Positions 9,842 through 18,170 of a stretch of 42,916 bases of DNA are shown here, one piece after another. This DNA is from Bacteroidales bacterium (lineage in GTDB: Bacteria; Bacteroidota; Bacteroidia; Bacteroidales; P3): positions 1 through 42,916 of the forward strand of contig JAFZTV010000053.1 of the NCBI GenBank assembly GCA_017618625.1, given 5' to 3'. Made by a program: the position numbers and the translations under genes. Under the pieces are notes generated by a model. It did no database searches, was not told the origin of the DNA, and was given only the letters and a program-made list of their open reading frames with translations. Within the stretch, counting starts at the first letter, position 1, and each line of letters starts with the position of its first letter.

Positions 9842-9874
9842 AAGCCGTTACGTTATGTGACGGCTTATTATTTA
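9842..9874 (+). terminator. intrinsic terminator after asnS
   Basis: AAGCCGT at 9842-9848 pairs with ACGGCTT at 9860-9866, and an inner AC/GT pair shortens the loop. The T-rich run TATTATTT follows. It starts 12 bp after the asnS stop and before the next lipoprotein gene, so it probably ends the mntA-hepT-asnS transcript. Confidence 0.75.
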
Positions 9875-9885
9875 GAGATGCAACG

Positions 9886-10902
9886 ATGAAACACGCGCTG
9901 ATTCCGCTGCTGGCAAGCTTGCTCCTCGTCTCGTGTCACACTCAGGATGGAGAATATACGGTACGAGGGTGTATATCCAACGGGGCCGGCGGGATTCCGA
10001 ACGTTATGGTAATATTGGGGGAAGACACGGTGAGCACCGACCTTGAGGGTCAATTTGTCTTCAATAATGTAAAACAAGGGAGAAAAGAGCTACTATTAGA
10101 TGGACCCTCCGGATGGACCAGCAAGAAAATCAGAGTACGTTCCAATACCACACTCGACACCATTGTAATCGAAGAGGAAATTTTGGGTGAAACAATATGG
10201 TTTTTACAGAGCCATTCCACCATTGACGAACCATATATGCGGCAGTATCTCGACTTCCGTCGTGCCATAGATTCGTTGCCGCTTGTATTTGTAAGAGATA
10301 CCGCTCTCGACCACTTCAATGTTGACTCCATCCCCAACGCCAACAGAGTTATGGGAGCCCTTCGCGGAATCACACTTGAAAATGGATGGCAGCTTGATGT
10401 GTATTACGGAGGGGGTGATCTGGGCGGTTCCGTAATGTTCTACACACGCCATGAGAGGGAAGCGAAGATACCCATGAACGGGGAAATAGAACGACCCGCA
10501 TACGGTCTTCAGCCACACATACTGGTTGACTTCACCCCGCAGGGGATATGGAGCGCCTACCAGCTGTCCCAATCCCATAGATATCTTCCTAAATTCTGGC
10601 ATGCGCACTATTCAGAGAGTTGTGGAGTATTCTCACTTGATGAAGTGCGCCACCGCTCACCGGCACTGCGCGACAGCCTTGCCACCACACCCGAAATCAG
10701 GAACAGAGTGGAGATAATCGATGACAACCACGCTATCGTCACGGCATACTGGTGGAACGATTGGACAGGACTTTATGAGGAGACCGTTTTCGTTGAGCGA
10801 ACAGACCGCACAGTGCGTTTCATCTTCCCCAGCCGCGACAACCCCGCCCCCCGCACCTCGATGCGAATCATCGTTCCCTATGACTGTGGAATTATGTTCT
10901 GA
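9886..10902 (+). CDS. lipoprotein with carboxypeptidase-regulatory-like N-terminal domain
   Basis: The 338-residue product starts with a lipoprotein signal peptide ending in LLLVSC, so Cys17 would be lipidated. Residues about 23-95 (YTVRGCISNGAGGIPNVMV... TDLEGQFVFNNV) look like a CarboxypepD-regulatory beta-sandwich, common at the N-terminus of Bacteroidota surface proteins. The remainder, residues 100-338, is not a family I recognise; it is rich in Trp/Tyr and ends without a sorting domain. It lies between the asnS terminator and another lipoprotein gene 22 bp downstream, with which it is probably co-transcribed. Function is unknown. Confidence 0.75.
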   Translation: MKHALIPLLASLLLVSCHTQDGEYTVRGCISNGAGGIPNVMVILGEDTVSTDLEGQFVFNNVKQGRKELLLDGPSGWTSKKIRVRSNTTLDTIVIEEEILGETIWFLQSHSTIDEPYMRQYLDFRRAIDSLPLVFVRDTALDHFNVDSIPNANRVMGALRGITLENGWQLDVYYGGGDLGGSVMFYTRHEREAKIPMNGEIERPAYGLQPHILVDFTPQGIWSAYQLSQSHRYLPKFWHAHYSESCGVFSLDEVRHRSPALRDSLATTPEIRNRVEIIDDNHAIVTAYWWNDWTGLYEETVFVERTDRTVRFIFPSRDNPAPRTSMRIIVPYDCGIMF

Positions 10903-10924
10903 CTACAAATAAAATACACTTGAA

Positions 10925-12082
10925 ATGAGGAAAACACTTGTCCTTCTTTGTTCGCTAATTGTTTTGACGGCCTGTGAAAACAGGACAACGGGGTCGGTGG
11001 AGACTTCGAGTGAAGGAACGCAGTCGGTAGTCATCAACGTGGAGAGCCTCAAACGGCCGAAAGGCACGCTTAAAGAGAAAGACTACGACGCCGTGCTGAA
11101 AAACATCCTCAAAGAAATCGGACACGAGGAGCAGCGAATTGTAGCCCACAACAAAGAACAACGAAAATTGGTGCCACTTCCGCATCCATTCTTCGACGGG
11201 ATGCACCAGGCATACGCCGACCACAGGCCTTTTGTTCTTTCGCCGGATGCGGTGTGGCTGCTTATATGCCAAGGGTTTGCGCACCATGTGAACCTATATG
11301 CCGAGGAGTTGCGTCCGATGTTTGTAAACTTCGACGGCAAGCGAATGCTGACGGTCTATAGTGACGGCATCGACATTAACAACCCCGAGAACCCGTGGGA
11401 TGATTATTTCCAGCATTTCACAGAACAGATAGCGTCATACGTAGGGGACAGCCTTGTGGAGACGCTGACTTGCGACTTTACCACGACCACGCCGGTAACA
11501 CGCACCGCATCGCAGGTTGCGATTATGGCGACAACGAAGGAATTCTTTGAATACCAAATATATGAGATATGCGGAATACCGCAAGTGATACTGGAAGGGA
11601 CCGGTGCCGACTGGCAGCGCATCATTGACGGCGTGCAGTTTCTTCGCCGCTACGATTTGGCCTGGTGGGTCGATGAGATGCTGCCGGTGCTGAGGAAAAT
11701 CAAGCTGGCCGCCGAAGGGGAAACTGATGCGGAGTTCTGGAAAGGGATGTATAAACAGCACGACGCGGAGCACGAGATGTGCGGCGACCCGAATATCATC
11801 GCCGACGGATGGGTGCTGAAATTCTATCCTTATAACAAGTTTGATCCCAACGACGAAGATCTGAAGGATGTGCCGAAGGAGGCTTTCCGAAACGACTTTC
11901 AGGAACTCATTGACGGCAGCGACTGGCTTCCGATGGAGATTGTGACCGCACCGCTTCTGTTTGTCGAAGTCGATGGCACAAAACACAACCTCGACCTATG
12001 CGCGGGATTTGTCGGCCTAAGCCAAGACCATAAAACATTAGCACTCAGACCGGAAATCGGCTGGTTCATAACAAGGATATAA
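10925..12082 (+). CDS. DUF4419 domain lipoprotein
   Basis: This 385-residue protein has a lipoprotein signal (lipobox LTAC, Cys17) and then a DUF4419 domain over most of its length. The hallmark stretch HPFFDGMHQAYADHRPFVLS leads into PDAVWLLICQGFAHHVN at about residues 80-120. LTCDFTTTTP, the Trp-rich segment DLAWWVDEMLPVL and the terminal GLSQD motif are also typical. DUF4419 occurs in bacteria and eukaryotes and has no known activity. The start at 10925 gives a clean signal peptide. ribD begins 3 bp after its stop, so the lipoproteins and ribD probably share a transcript, but no functional link is evident. Confidence 0.85.
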   Translation: MRKTLVLLCSLIVLTACENRTTGSVETSSEGTQSVVINVESLKRPKGTLKEKDYDAVLKNILKEIGHEEQRIVAHNKEQRKLVPLPHPFFDGMHQAYADHRPFVLSPDAVWLLICQGFAHHVNLYAEELRPMFVNFDGKRMLTVYSDGIDINNPENPWDDYFQHFTEQIASYVGDSLVETLTCDFTTTTPVTRTASQVAIMATTKEFFEYQIYEICGIPQVILEGTGADWQRIIDGVQFLRRYDLAWWVDEMLPVLRKIKLAAEGETDAEFWKGMYKQHDAEHEMCGDPNIIADGWVLKFYPYNKFDPNDEDLKDVPKEAFRNDFQELIDGSDWLPMEIVTAPLLFVEVDGTKHNLDLCAGFVGLSQDHKTLALRPEIGWFITRI

Positions 12083-12085
12083 GAT

Positions 12086-12997
12086 ATGCAGAACGACATG
12101 GACACAATGTATATGCGTCGCTGCTTGCAGCTGGCCGCCAATGGACTGGGACGGGTGCGACCCAACCCGATGGTGGGATGCGTGGTGGTGAAGGACGGGG
12201 TGATAGTCAGCGAAGGGTTTCATCAGAAATATGGCGAGAACCATGCAGAGCGGAACGCGCTACTGAGACTGGACGACGAGACGTTACGCGGAGCGACGCT
12301 GTATGTGAACCTGGAGCCCTGCAGCCACTACGGACATACGCCACCGTGCGCGGACCTTGTGATAGAGAAGGGGATAGCGAGGGTGGTGTGCTGCAACGAC
12401 GACCCGAACCCACAGGTGGCCGGACGAGGGTTTGAGAAGCTGGAGAAGGCGGGGATAGAGGTGGTGAGGCATGTGATGGAGGAGGAAGGGCGGCGGCTGA
12501 ACAGACGGTTCTTCACTTTTATGGAGAAACGGCGCCCATATATAATATTGAAATGGGCGGAGTCTGCGGACGGGTATATGGCACCCAACTACAAGCCCTA
12601 CTGGATAAGCACGAAGGAGGAACGGCGCCTAACGCACAAATGGCGGACGGAGGAGGCGGCGATACTGATTGGGTCGCAGACATACCTTGACGACAGGCCG
12701 CAGCTGACGGCACGGCTATGGAGCGGCGAGAACCCGGTTGCGATTGTTCTCGATAGGCGGGGACGGCTAAAAGAGCTGCCCGAGGGGTGGATGCACCTCA
12801 GAAGCGAAACGGTCGGCGAGGCGGTGGAGGCGATATACAGGGCCGGGCTGCAGTCGGTGATTGTGGAGGGCGGACGGAAGATACTGGACGCCTTCATCGA
12901 GGCCGGACTGTATGACGAGGTTCGGGTGTTTCATGGGAACGAGAGGTTCGGCAGCGGACTCAAGGCACCTGTCGAGCCTAAGGAGAAAGAAAATTAG
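12086..12997 (+). CDS. ribD: bifunctional riboflavin deaminase/reductase RibD
   Basis: RibD carries out the deaminase and reductase steps that follow GTP cyclohydrolase II in riboflavin synthesis. The N-terminal zinc deaminase domain has HAE (His53, Glu55) and PCSHYGHTPPC (Cys79, Cys88), the complete zinc and proton-shuttle set. The C-terminal reductase domain has KWAESADGY, GSQTYLDDRPQLTAR and VIVEGGRKI. At 303 residues it is shorter than E. coli RibD (367) and stops soon after the reductase core, ending in a Lys/Glu-rich tail; the missing part is the C-terminal edge of the reductase. Codon use is AUA-rich. No other rib gene is adjacent. Confidence 0.93.
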   Translation: MQNDMDTMYMRRCLQLAANGLGRVRPNPMVGCVVVKDGVIVSEGFHQKYGENHAERNALLRLDDETLRGATLYVNLEPCSHYGHTPPCADLVIEKGIARVVCCNDDPNPQVAGRGFEKLEKAGIEVVRHVMEEEGRRLNRRFFTFMEKRRPYIILKWAESADGYMAPNYKPYWISTKEERRLTHKWRTEEAAILIGSQTYLDDRPQLTARLWSGENPVAIVLDRRGRLKELPEGWMHLRSETVGEAVEAIYRAGLQSVIVEGGRKILDAFIEAGLYDEVRVFHGNERFGSGLKAPVEPKEKEN

Positions 12998-13063
12998 AAG
13001 ACTTAGGGAGAGCGCGAGAGGGGTCGGAGGCGGTTGGCGGGGATGGTTTTCGCCCCGGATTTG

Positions 13064-13276
13064 CCTATGGTTCATCCCTTATTGGTTGAAAGCGGCTCTT
13101 AGTTGCGCAGCAGATTTCTCCTACCTGCGTCTTAGATTTCTCTTAGTTGTCTCCTACATTTGTCTTAGTGTTTTCCTAGATTTCTCTTAGCACAGTCCTA
13201 GTTTTGTAGGACTTGTTATGCACTTTTGTAGGAGGTAGAGAGCAGGTAGAAAGGAGGCAGAGAGGAGATAGGGCCT
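13064..13276. repeat. 11-nt phased intergenic repeat element, copy A
   Basis: The core hexamer TCYTAS recurs on the + strand at 13097, 13119, 13130, 13141, 13152, 13163, 13174, 13185 and 13196. Every spacing is 11 nt or 22 nt. A unit reads roughly TCYTASATTTS. After a hairpin (AGTCCTA 13194-13200 with TAGGACT 13207-13213) the same 11-nt step continues with purine-rich units of opposite sense at 13229, 13240, 13251 and 13262 (for example TAGGAGGTAGA). CTACCTGC at 13121 is the exact complement of GCAGGTAG at 13242. It occupies the 528-bp spacer between ribD and a T9SS cargo gene. A second copy is at 36264-36454. Confidence 0.85.
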
Positions 13277-13382
13277 GGATGGCTGTCGTCAAGGCACGGC
13301 GATGACAGATTGAGGCAGCGCGCAATGACGGAGAATTTGAGGACGCGGAGCAGGGTGAAAATCTAAAAAATTCTAAAAAAAC

Positions 13383-13413
13383 TTCGCCATTCAAAATATT
13401 TGTTCTATATTTG
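13383..13413 (+). promoter_or_regulatory. Bacteroidota-type promoter for the 975-residue T9SS cargo gene
   Basis: TATATTTG at 13406-13413 matches the -7 consensus TAnnTTTG, with a TTCG at 13383 in the -33 position about 19 nt upstream. It leaves a leader of roughly 105 nt before the ATG at 13526. It follows an A-rich tract (13363-13381). Confidence 0.6.
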
Positions 13414-13525
13414 CGACTAAATCGAAAAAGACACACAACCCCGTATTGTGCCCATATCTTGCACTCTATGAGAGGGTTGAGATTATTAAACAGGCAATTA
13501 TTTATTCACCAAAAAACAAACACAC

Positions 13526-16453
13526 ATGAAAAAACTTGTAATGGTTATGTGTTTCGCGTTATGCGCTTCAATCGCATTCGCGCAACCGAAGAGTGCTCCG
13601 CACCGCGTGGGCAATCTCAATCAGGTCAAGGCTATGAAGTCCAGCAGCACAGAGGTGCAGACTGCCCAGAAGGACTACAAAGCCTCCATCTTCAGCAGCA
13701 AGGCAGGCGGTGATGTGATTCACCACTGGACATTTGCCGAAAACGCCAACGACTACACTACGGGTATCGTAGGTGCCAATCAGAGCGTCATCAATCAGAG
13801 CGGCTCGACGCAAAGTATGCTGCAGCACACCAACACCGCTTCGTATTCACACTGGAACCGTATTCCCGACTACAGCGATGCTACGATAGCCTACTATGAA
13901 AACCTCACGGTTGAGCAGGGTGGTTATCCCGCGTATTTCTATGCTTTCGGTAACAGCATGCCTTTCAGCCTGATGGAAGACGCTGAGACCGGTAACGACG
14001 GCTGGATGCTGATGTCGATGATTGACAACTACACACGTTGGGGTGGCGACGGATCAACCGGAAACTTCGACGCATACATTGCACTGAACCCGATTTCAAC
14101 CGAAGGCATAGGTCTTCTTTACTTGAATTTCTTCCAGCTGTATAGAGCTTTCTACGATGAATGCTACATTGACTACAGCACCAACGGCACGACCTGGTAC
14201 ACAATGGAAATCAATGTAAAGGGTGTTGACATTGAGGTTAACGACAACATTTTAGGTGAAAAGAAAAACCTCCTTCCGTTCAGCTGCGGCAACCAGACCA
14301 ACCTGTCGCTTCGCATTCGTTACGAATCGGATGCAGACTATGGTGGATATTTCTGGTGGATTGATGACGTGAAAGCCGTCGAAGCGGACGAGAACGTTCT
14401 GAACCGTTTAACTTCGAACTACTACTATGGTTTCTACCATCAGATTCCTGAGGGACTTGACGTTCCTATCGCATGGTTTGCCTCAATACAGAACGGTGGT
14501 TCACAGAACCAGGCTCAAGTGACCATGTCGATGAACCACATATACGACGGCACATCCTCTCAGCTTACCGCACTGACCTACGGTCCCCTCAACTCCGGTT
14601 ATGTTAAAGACACCGTGATTACAGGACTTGGCATAGGACAGCTTCTTAACGGATGGATTTGGACTGTTGGAGACAGCATCTCGGCCAACAGCAGCGCTGC
14701 GAAACTGCCCGCCACAACCGTTGGTGACAACTATATCTACCCCGGCTTCGAGGCTACCAACGTTGACGCCGAATATGGCGACACAATTCTCTATATGGTC
14801 AACGGTCTCCAGCCCTCACCGGATAACAATGGCCAAGTGGCAATCTGGGCACAGGACAACGGAATCCTGACCCCCTACGCATACTGCGTTGACGGTCTTA
14901 TTGAACAAAACGGCACATGGTACCTCTCGACCGGTATCGGCGATGACAACCCGAGCTACACAAAGCCTGGCTATGACCTGTGGAACCGTTTCGTAACTGG
15001 TGCCAACGTACCTGAGGGATGGGCAATCCGCGGTATGCAGCTTGTAGCCGCCACCCAATACAGCGCCACCGATGCAAGCAGCAACATTTCTCTTGCTCCC
15101 GGTGCAAAAATCACTGCATCTCTGTATTTTGACAGCGTAGGAAGTATGTTTGACAGATATATCGAGACCGGTGCTGCCACTTATGAGACCACTGTTAACG
15201 ACTACAACTATTTCGAAGGCGACGACATGAGCCGCGTAACCCGTACCAGCGCTGGCGACGCCTACAAAGAGTATATGATGCCCGGCGAATATGCCGTGAT
15301 TAACATGATGTTCCCCGAGCAGCCCGACCTGCTTCCGAACACCTCTTATCACCTGGGTTATGAGTTGATTGAAGGTTACTTTGCAGTAGCCAGCCAGTCA
15401 ACCCGCTACGTACACCACTACGAGGGCGACCCCGACACCACACTGTACTATGTGTACTACAGCAGCGACACGATGAGGGACGGTAGCCCCAACGAGCTCC
15501 GCAAATACGGTCGTTACTTCGGCACCGGCAATCAGCAGAACCACTTCTCATACGATCCCGACCACGGTTTTGCACGCGACGTTACCGGACGCGTTCCTAT
15601 GATCCGCATGCTTGTCGGACCTAAATTCGCTTATCCGACTTTCAATGTCAGCGTAACCTGCGAAGGCGAAGGTGTTGACCTGGCCACACTCCAAGGCGGT
15701 ACTGGTGTGTACTACAACAGCGAATATGCTTGCGACGAGACTGTAACAATGACCCAGGGAAGTACCGGTAGCTACACTGTCGGTGAGGCAGAGCCCGGCT
15801 ACATCGTGCTTGAGGTTTATGTTGACGGTGAGCTTGTTTACAAACATGGCGAGGAAATCACCAACGAAAATGTAAGCCAGCGTACCAGCAGCGGTTACGA
15901 CCTCGTTTACTACGACTTCTCCAGCTATTCAGCCGACGCTACCGTTAGATACGTCTTCGGAATTGACGACGGTCCCGCAACCTACACTATCACTGCCAAC
16001 TCGGCTAACCCGGCGTACGGCACCGTGACTGGCGGCGGAGAGTATGAGGAAGGTCAGACCGCTACTCTGAATGCAAATGCGGCAGCTGGCTACTGCTTCG
16101 TACAGTGGCAGGACGGCAACACCCAGAACCCGCGTTACGTAACCGTTACGGGTGACGCCACCTACACCGCCACCTTCGAGGCTTGCACTCAGGGAATCAA
16201 CGAGGCTAGCTCGAATGTCAGCATGAGCCTGTACCCGAACCCGGCCAACAACAACGTGAAGCTGAGCATCGCCGGCGTAAGCGGCAATGTGACCTGCACC
16301 GTGCTCGACATGAGCGGCCGCGTGGTTTACAGCAAGACCATCAACGCTGAAGAGGCTACCACCATCAACGTTTCGAACTTCGCTAAGGGCGCTTACTTCG
16401 TACGCGTGACCAACAACGAGTTCACCAAGGTTGAGAAACTGGTTGTCCGCTAA
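13526..16453 (+). CDS. secreted T9SS cargo protein with InlB-type repeat and Por sorting domain
   Basis: This 975-residue protein has a Sec signal peptide (cleavage likely after IAFA). Residues about 60-290 resemble a jelly-roll or choice-of-anchor type module with a WTFAENAND start and a FWWIDDV end. An InlB B-repeat-like domain sits at about 820-890 (YTITANSANPAYGTVTGGG... YTATFE). The C-terminal 75 residues are a type A T9SS sorting domain (SLYPNPANNNVKLSI... KLVVR), which directs export and anchoring to the outer surface. Codons are C-ending and AUC-rich, unlike the AUA-rich genes upstream, suggesting high expression. The spacer before it carries the phased repeat and a promoter. The substrate or ligand is unknown. 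Confidence 0.88.
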   Translation: MKKLVMVMCFALCASIAFAQPKSAPHRVGNLNQVKAMKSSSTEVQTAQKDYKASIFSSKAGGDVIHHWTFAENANDYTTGIVGANQSVINQSGSTQSMLQHTNTASYSHWNRIPDYSDATIAYYENLTVEQGGYPAYFYAFGNSMPFSLMEDAETGNDGWMLMSMIDNYTRWGGDGSTGNFDAYIALNPISTEGIGLLYLNFFQLYRAFYDECYIDYSTNGTTWYTMEINVKGVDIEVNDNILGEKKNLLPFSCGNQTNLSLRIRYESDADYGGYFWWIDDVKAVEADENVLNRLTSNYYYGFYHQIPEGLDVPIAWFASIQNGGSQNQAQVTMSMNHIYDGTSSQLTALTYGPLNSGYVKDTVITGLGIGQLLNGWIWTVGDSISANSSAAKLPATTVGDNYIYPGFEATNVDAEYGDTILYMVNGLQPSPDNNGQVAIWAQDNGILTPYAYCVDGLIEQNGTWYLSTGIGDDNPSYTKPGYDLWNRFVTGANVPEGWAIRGMQLVAATQYSATDASSNISLAPGAKITASLYFDSVGSMFDRYIETGAATYETTVNDYNYFEGDDMSRVTRTSAGDAYKEYMMPGEYAVINMMFPEQPDLLPNTSYHLGYELIEGYFAVASQSTRYVHHYEGDPDTTLYYVYYSSDTMRDGSPNELRKYGRYFGTGNQQNHFSYDPDHGFARDVTGRVPMIRMLVGPKFAYPTFNVSVTCEGEGVDLATLQGGTGVYYNSEYACDETVTMTQGSTGSYTVGEAEPGYIVLEVYVDGELVYKHGEEITNENVSQRTSSGYDLVYYDFSSYSADATVRYVFGIDDGPATYTITANSANPAYGTVTGGGEYEEGQTATLNANAAAGYCFVQWQDGNTQNPRYVTVTGDATYTATFEACTQGINEASSNVSMSLYPNPANNNVKLSIAGVSGNVTCTVLDMSGRVVYSKTINAEEATTINVSNFAKGAYFVRVTNNEFTKVEKLVVR

Positions 16454-16462
16454 GCGAACATA

Positions 16463-16481
16463 AGTATAGATAATCTATACT
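16463..16481. repeat. short perfect inverted repeat
   Basis: AGTATAGA (16463-16470) and TCTATACT (16474-16481) are perfect complements around TAA, placed between the stop codon and the strong terminator. It may be an extra hairpin at the 3' end of the cargo mRNA. Confidence 0.6.
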
Positions 16482-16490
16482 GACAGAAAG

Positions 16491-16520
16491 GCGGGGCGTC
16501 CGAACGGACGCCCCGCTTTT
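16491..16520 (+). terminator. strong intrinsic terminator after the T9SS cargo gene
   Basis: GCGGGGCGTCC (16491-16501) pairs perfectly with GGACGCCCCGC (16506-16516) around GAAC, followed by TTTT. It is GC-rich and very stable, and fits a highly expressed single gene. Confidence 0.92.
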
Positions 16521-16598
16521 GTTGTGGTATATGGGATTGGCAGTGTTTTTTCGTTCCGTAATAAAGTTGTTGAAAAAGATACTAGAAAGTGTTTAAAC

Positions 16599-16766
16599 TT
16601 AATTTAATGTTTTTCTTAAAGAACCTGAACGGCATCTTTTTCGTCTTCTCTCAGTTACAATGGACACCCTGGGGTTCTCCGCTTCGCTATCGAAATGCCA
16701 CTGGCAATTCTTCATGCCTTCGATAAGGCGAAAAATCTGCTCGTCCATGTCAATAATAAATTCCAT
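16599..16766 (-). CDS. possible 55-residue small protein, divergent from ackA
   Basis: On the minus strand ATG at 16766-16764 opens 55 codons ending at TAA (16601-16599). The product begins MEFIIDMDEQIFRLIEGMK and has a basic stretch, TERRRKRCRS, near its end. It reads more like protein than spacer (helical start, polar body) and fills most of an otherwise empty 369-bp gap. There is no recognisable family, no clear ribosome binding site and no promoter match, so it could be a decayed 5' fragment of a longer gene or chance. Confidence 0.3.
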   Translation of the reverse strand: MEFIIDMDEQIFRLIEGMKNCQWHFDSEAENPRVSIVTERRRKRCRSGSLRKTLN

Positions 16767-16811
16767 CAATCAAATTTAAAGAGTTTCTTGGTTATTATAA
16801 ATTTTTTTGAG

Positions 16812-16819
16812 TATCTTTG
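16812..16819 (+). promoter_or_regulatory. promoter -7 element for ackA
   Basis: TATCTTTG matches the Bacteroidota TAnnTTTG consensus 70 bp before the ackA ATG. A TTG at 16788 sits about 21 nt upstream as a weak -33 element. The surrounding DNA is very AT-rich. Confidence 0.6.
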
Positions 16820-16889
16820 ACATTTGCGAAGAAATGGATTTTTACGCCTTTTTAATATTGAAATAATTATTAATCAAATTTATACAACA

Positions 16890-18101
16890 ATGAAGATATT
16901 AGTCTTAAACTGCGGAAGTTCTTCAATCAAGTATCAACTTATCGACATGGCCAACAACGCCAACGTGATGGCGAAAGGTCTGTTGGAAAGAATCGGCCTT
17001 GAAATGGGCGAATTTACCCACAAGTACAACGGCGAGAAACACTATGAGCAGTTGCCGATACCCGACCATACGGCCGGTATCAAGCTTGTGCTCAACGCAC
17101 TGCTCGACCCGAAGATCGGTGTGATAAAAGATATCAACGAGATAGGTGCTGTGGGTAACCGCGTGGCACACGGCGGCGAGCTGTTCAAAGACAGCTGCCT
17201 GGTCAGCGACGCCGTGATAGAGCAGATCAAGTCGCTCACCGACCTGGCTCCGCTTCACACCCCTGGCAACCTGGCAGGTATATACGCCATGAAAGAGGTG
17301 CTGCCCAACGTGCCGCAGGCAGTGGTATTCGACACAGCCTTCCATAGCACGCTGCCGCCGAAGGCTTACCTGTATGGCCTGCCTTACGACTACTATAAGA
17401 AATACGGCATCCGTCGTTACGGATTCCACGGCACCAGCCACAAGTTCGTTGCCGAGAAGGCCGCCAAGATGGTGGGCAAAGACTGGCACGACCTGAAGAT
17501 TATCAGCTGTCACCTGGGAAGCGGCGCCTCGATAGCCGCTATCGACCACGGCAAGTCGGTCGATACCTCGATGGGTATGACTCCGCTCGAGGGCTTGATT
17601 ATGGGTTCGCGTCCAGGCGATGTCGATCCCGGCGCTCTGCAGTTCCTCTTCGAGAAAGAGATGGCCGAAGGCAAGGCTTGGAAAGACATCGTGAAGATGC
17701 TGAACAAGCAGTGCGGCTTGGTGGGCATCAGCGGTGGCAAGCAGGATATGCGCGACATCCGTGCCGGCCGTGATGCAGGCGATGAGCGCTGCACCTACGC
17801 TTTCGACATGTTTGCTACCCGTGTGAAGAAATACATCGGCGCCTATATGGCCGAGATGGGCGGCTGCGACATACTGCTCTTCACCGGTGGAATCGGCGAG
17901 AACGCCTGGTTCATGCGTCACCCGATACTGGAGAACATGGAGTGTCTCGGCATCAAGGTCGATATGAAACTCAACGACGAGACAGCCGGCACCGACGGCG
18001 TAATCTCGACCCCCGACTCGAAGGTCACCACCATCGTGGTCACCACCGACGAGGAGTTTGTGATAGCCAGCGACACTTACCGCTTGGTGAACGGCAAATA
18101 A
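16890..18101 (+). CDS. ackA: acetate kinase
   Basis: AckA converts acetyl phosphate and ADP to acetate and ATP, the last step of acetate fermentation. The 403-residue length is typical. Signature 1 (LVLNCGSSSIKY) is at the N-terminus. VFDTAFHSTLP, RRYGFHGTSHKFV, the phosphate-binding CHLGSGASIAAI and FTGGIGENAW follow in order. The frame is open upstream to 16824, but the ATG at 16890 is the only start giving the family N-terminus (MKILVLNCG). No phosphotransacetylase gene is adjacent, although pta-ackA is the common arrangement. Codon use is of the high-expression AUC/CGC-leaning type. A promoter lies upstream and a terminator downstream, so it is probably transcribed alone. Confidence 0.97.
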   Translation: MKILVLNCGSSSIKYQLIDMANNANVMAKGLLERIGLEMGEFTHKYNGEKHYEQLPIPDHTAGIKLVLNALLDPKIGVIKDINEIGAVGNRVAHGGELFKDSCLVSDAVIEQIKSLTDLAPLHTPGNLAGIYAMKEVLPNVPQAVVFDTAFHSTLPPKAYLYGLPYDYYKKYGIRRYGFHGTSHKFVAEKAAKMVGKDWHDLKIISCHLGSGASIAAIDHGKSVDTSMGMTPLEGLIMGSRPGDVDPGALQFLFEKEMAEGKAWKDIVKMLNKQCGLVGISGGKQDMRDIRAGRDAGDERCTYAFDMFATRVKKYIGAYMAEMGGCDILLFTGGIGENAWFMRHPILENMECLGIKVDMKLNDETAGTDGVISTPDSKVTTIVVTTDEEFVIASDTYRLVNGK

Positions 18102-18112
18102 TATTTTATTCC

Positions 18113-18157
18113 AAAACGGAGACGATAGCAGGCATAGGACTGCACGTCTCCGTTTTT
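18113..18157 (+). terminator. intrinsic terminator after ackA
   Basis: CGGAGACG (18117-18124) pairs with CGTCTCCG (18145-18152), extended by flanking AAAA/TTTT and closed by a run of five Ts. It lies 11 bp after the ackA stop and just before the PorE-like gene. Confidence 0.88.
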
Positions 18158-18170
18158 CAATCCAGCACTA

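Noticed and set aside
13064..13276. Reading the phased repeats as a CRISPR array
   Set aside because: The units are 11 nt with no spacers of constant length, and no cas gene is present.
16824..16889. A longer acetate kinase N-terminus
   Set aside because: The added 22 residues come from AT-rich leader DNA directly after the promoter and are absent from the family; the start is at 16890.
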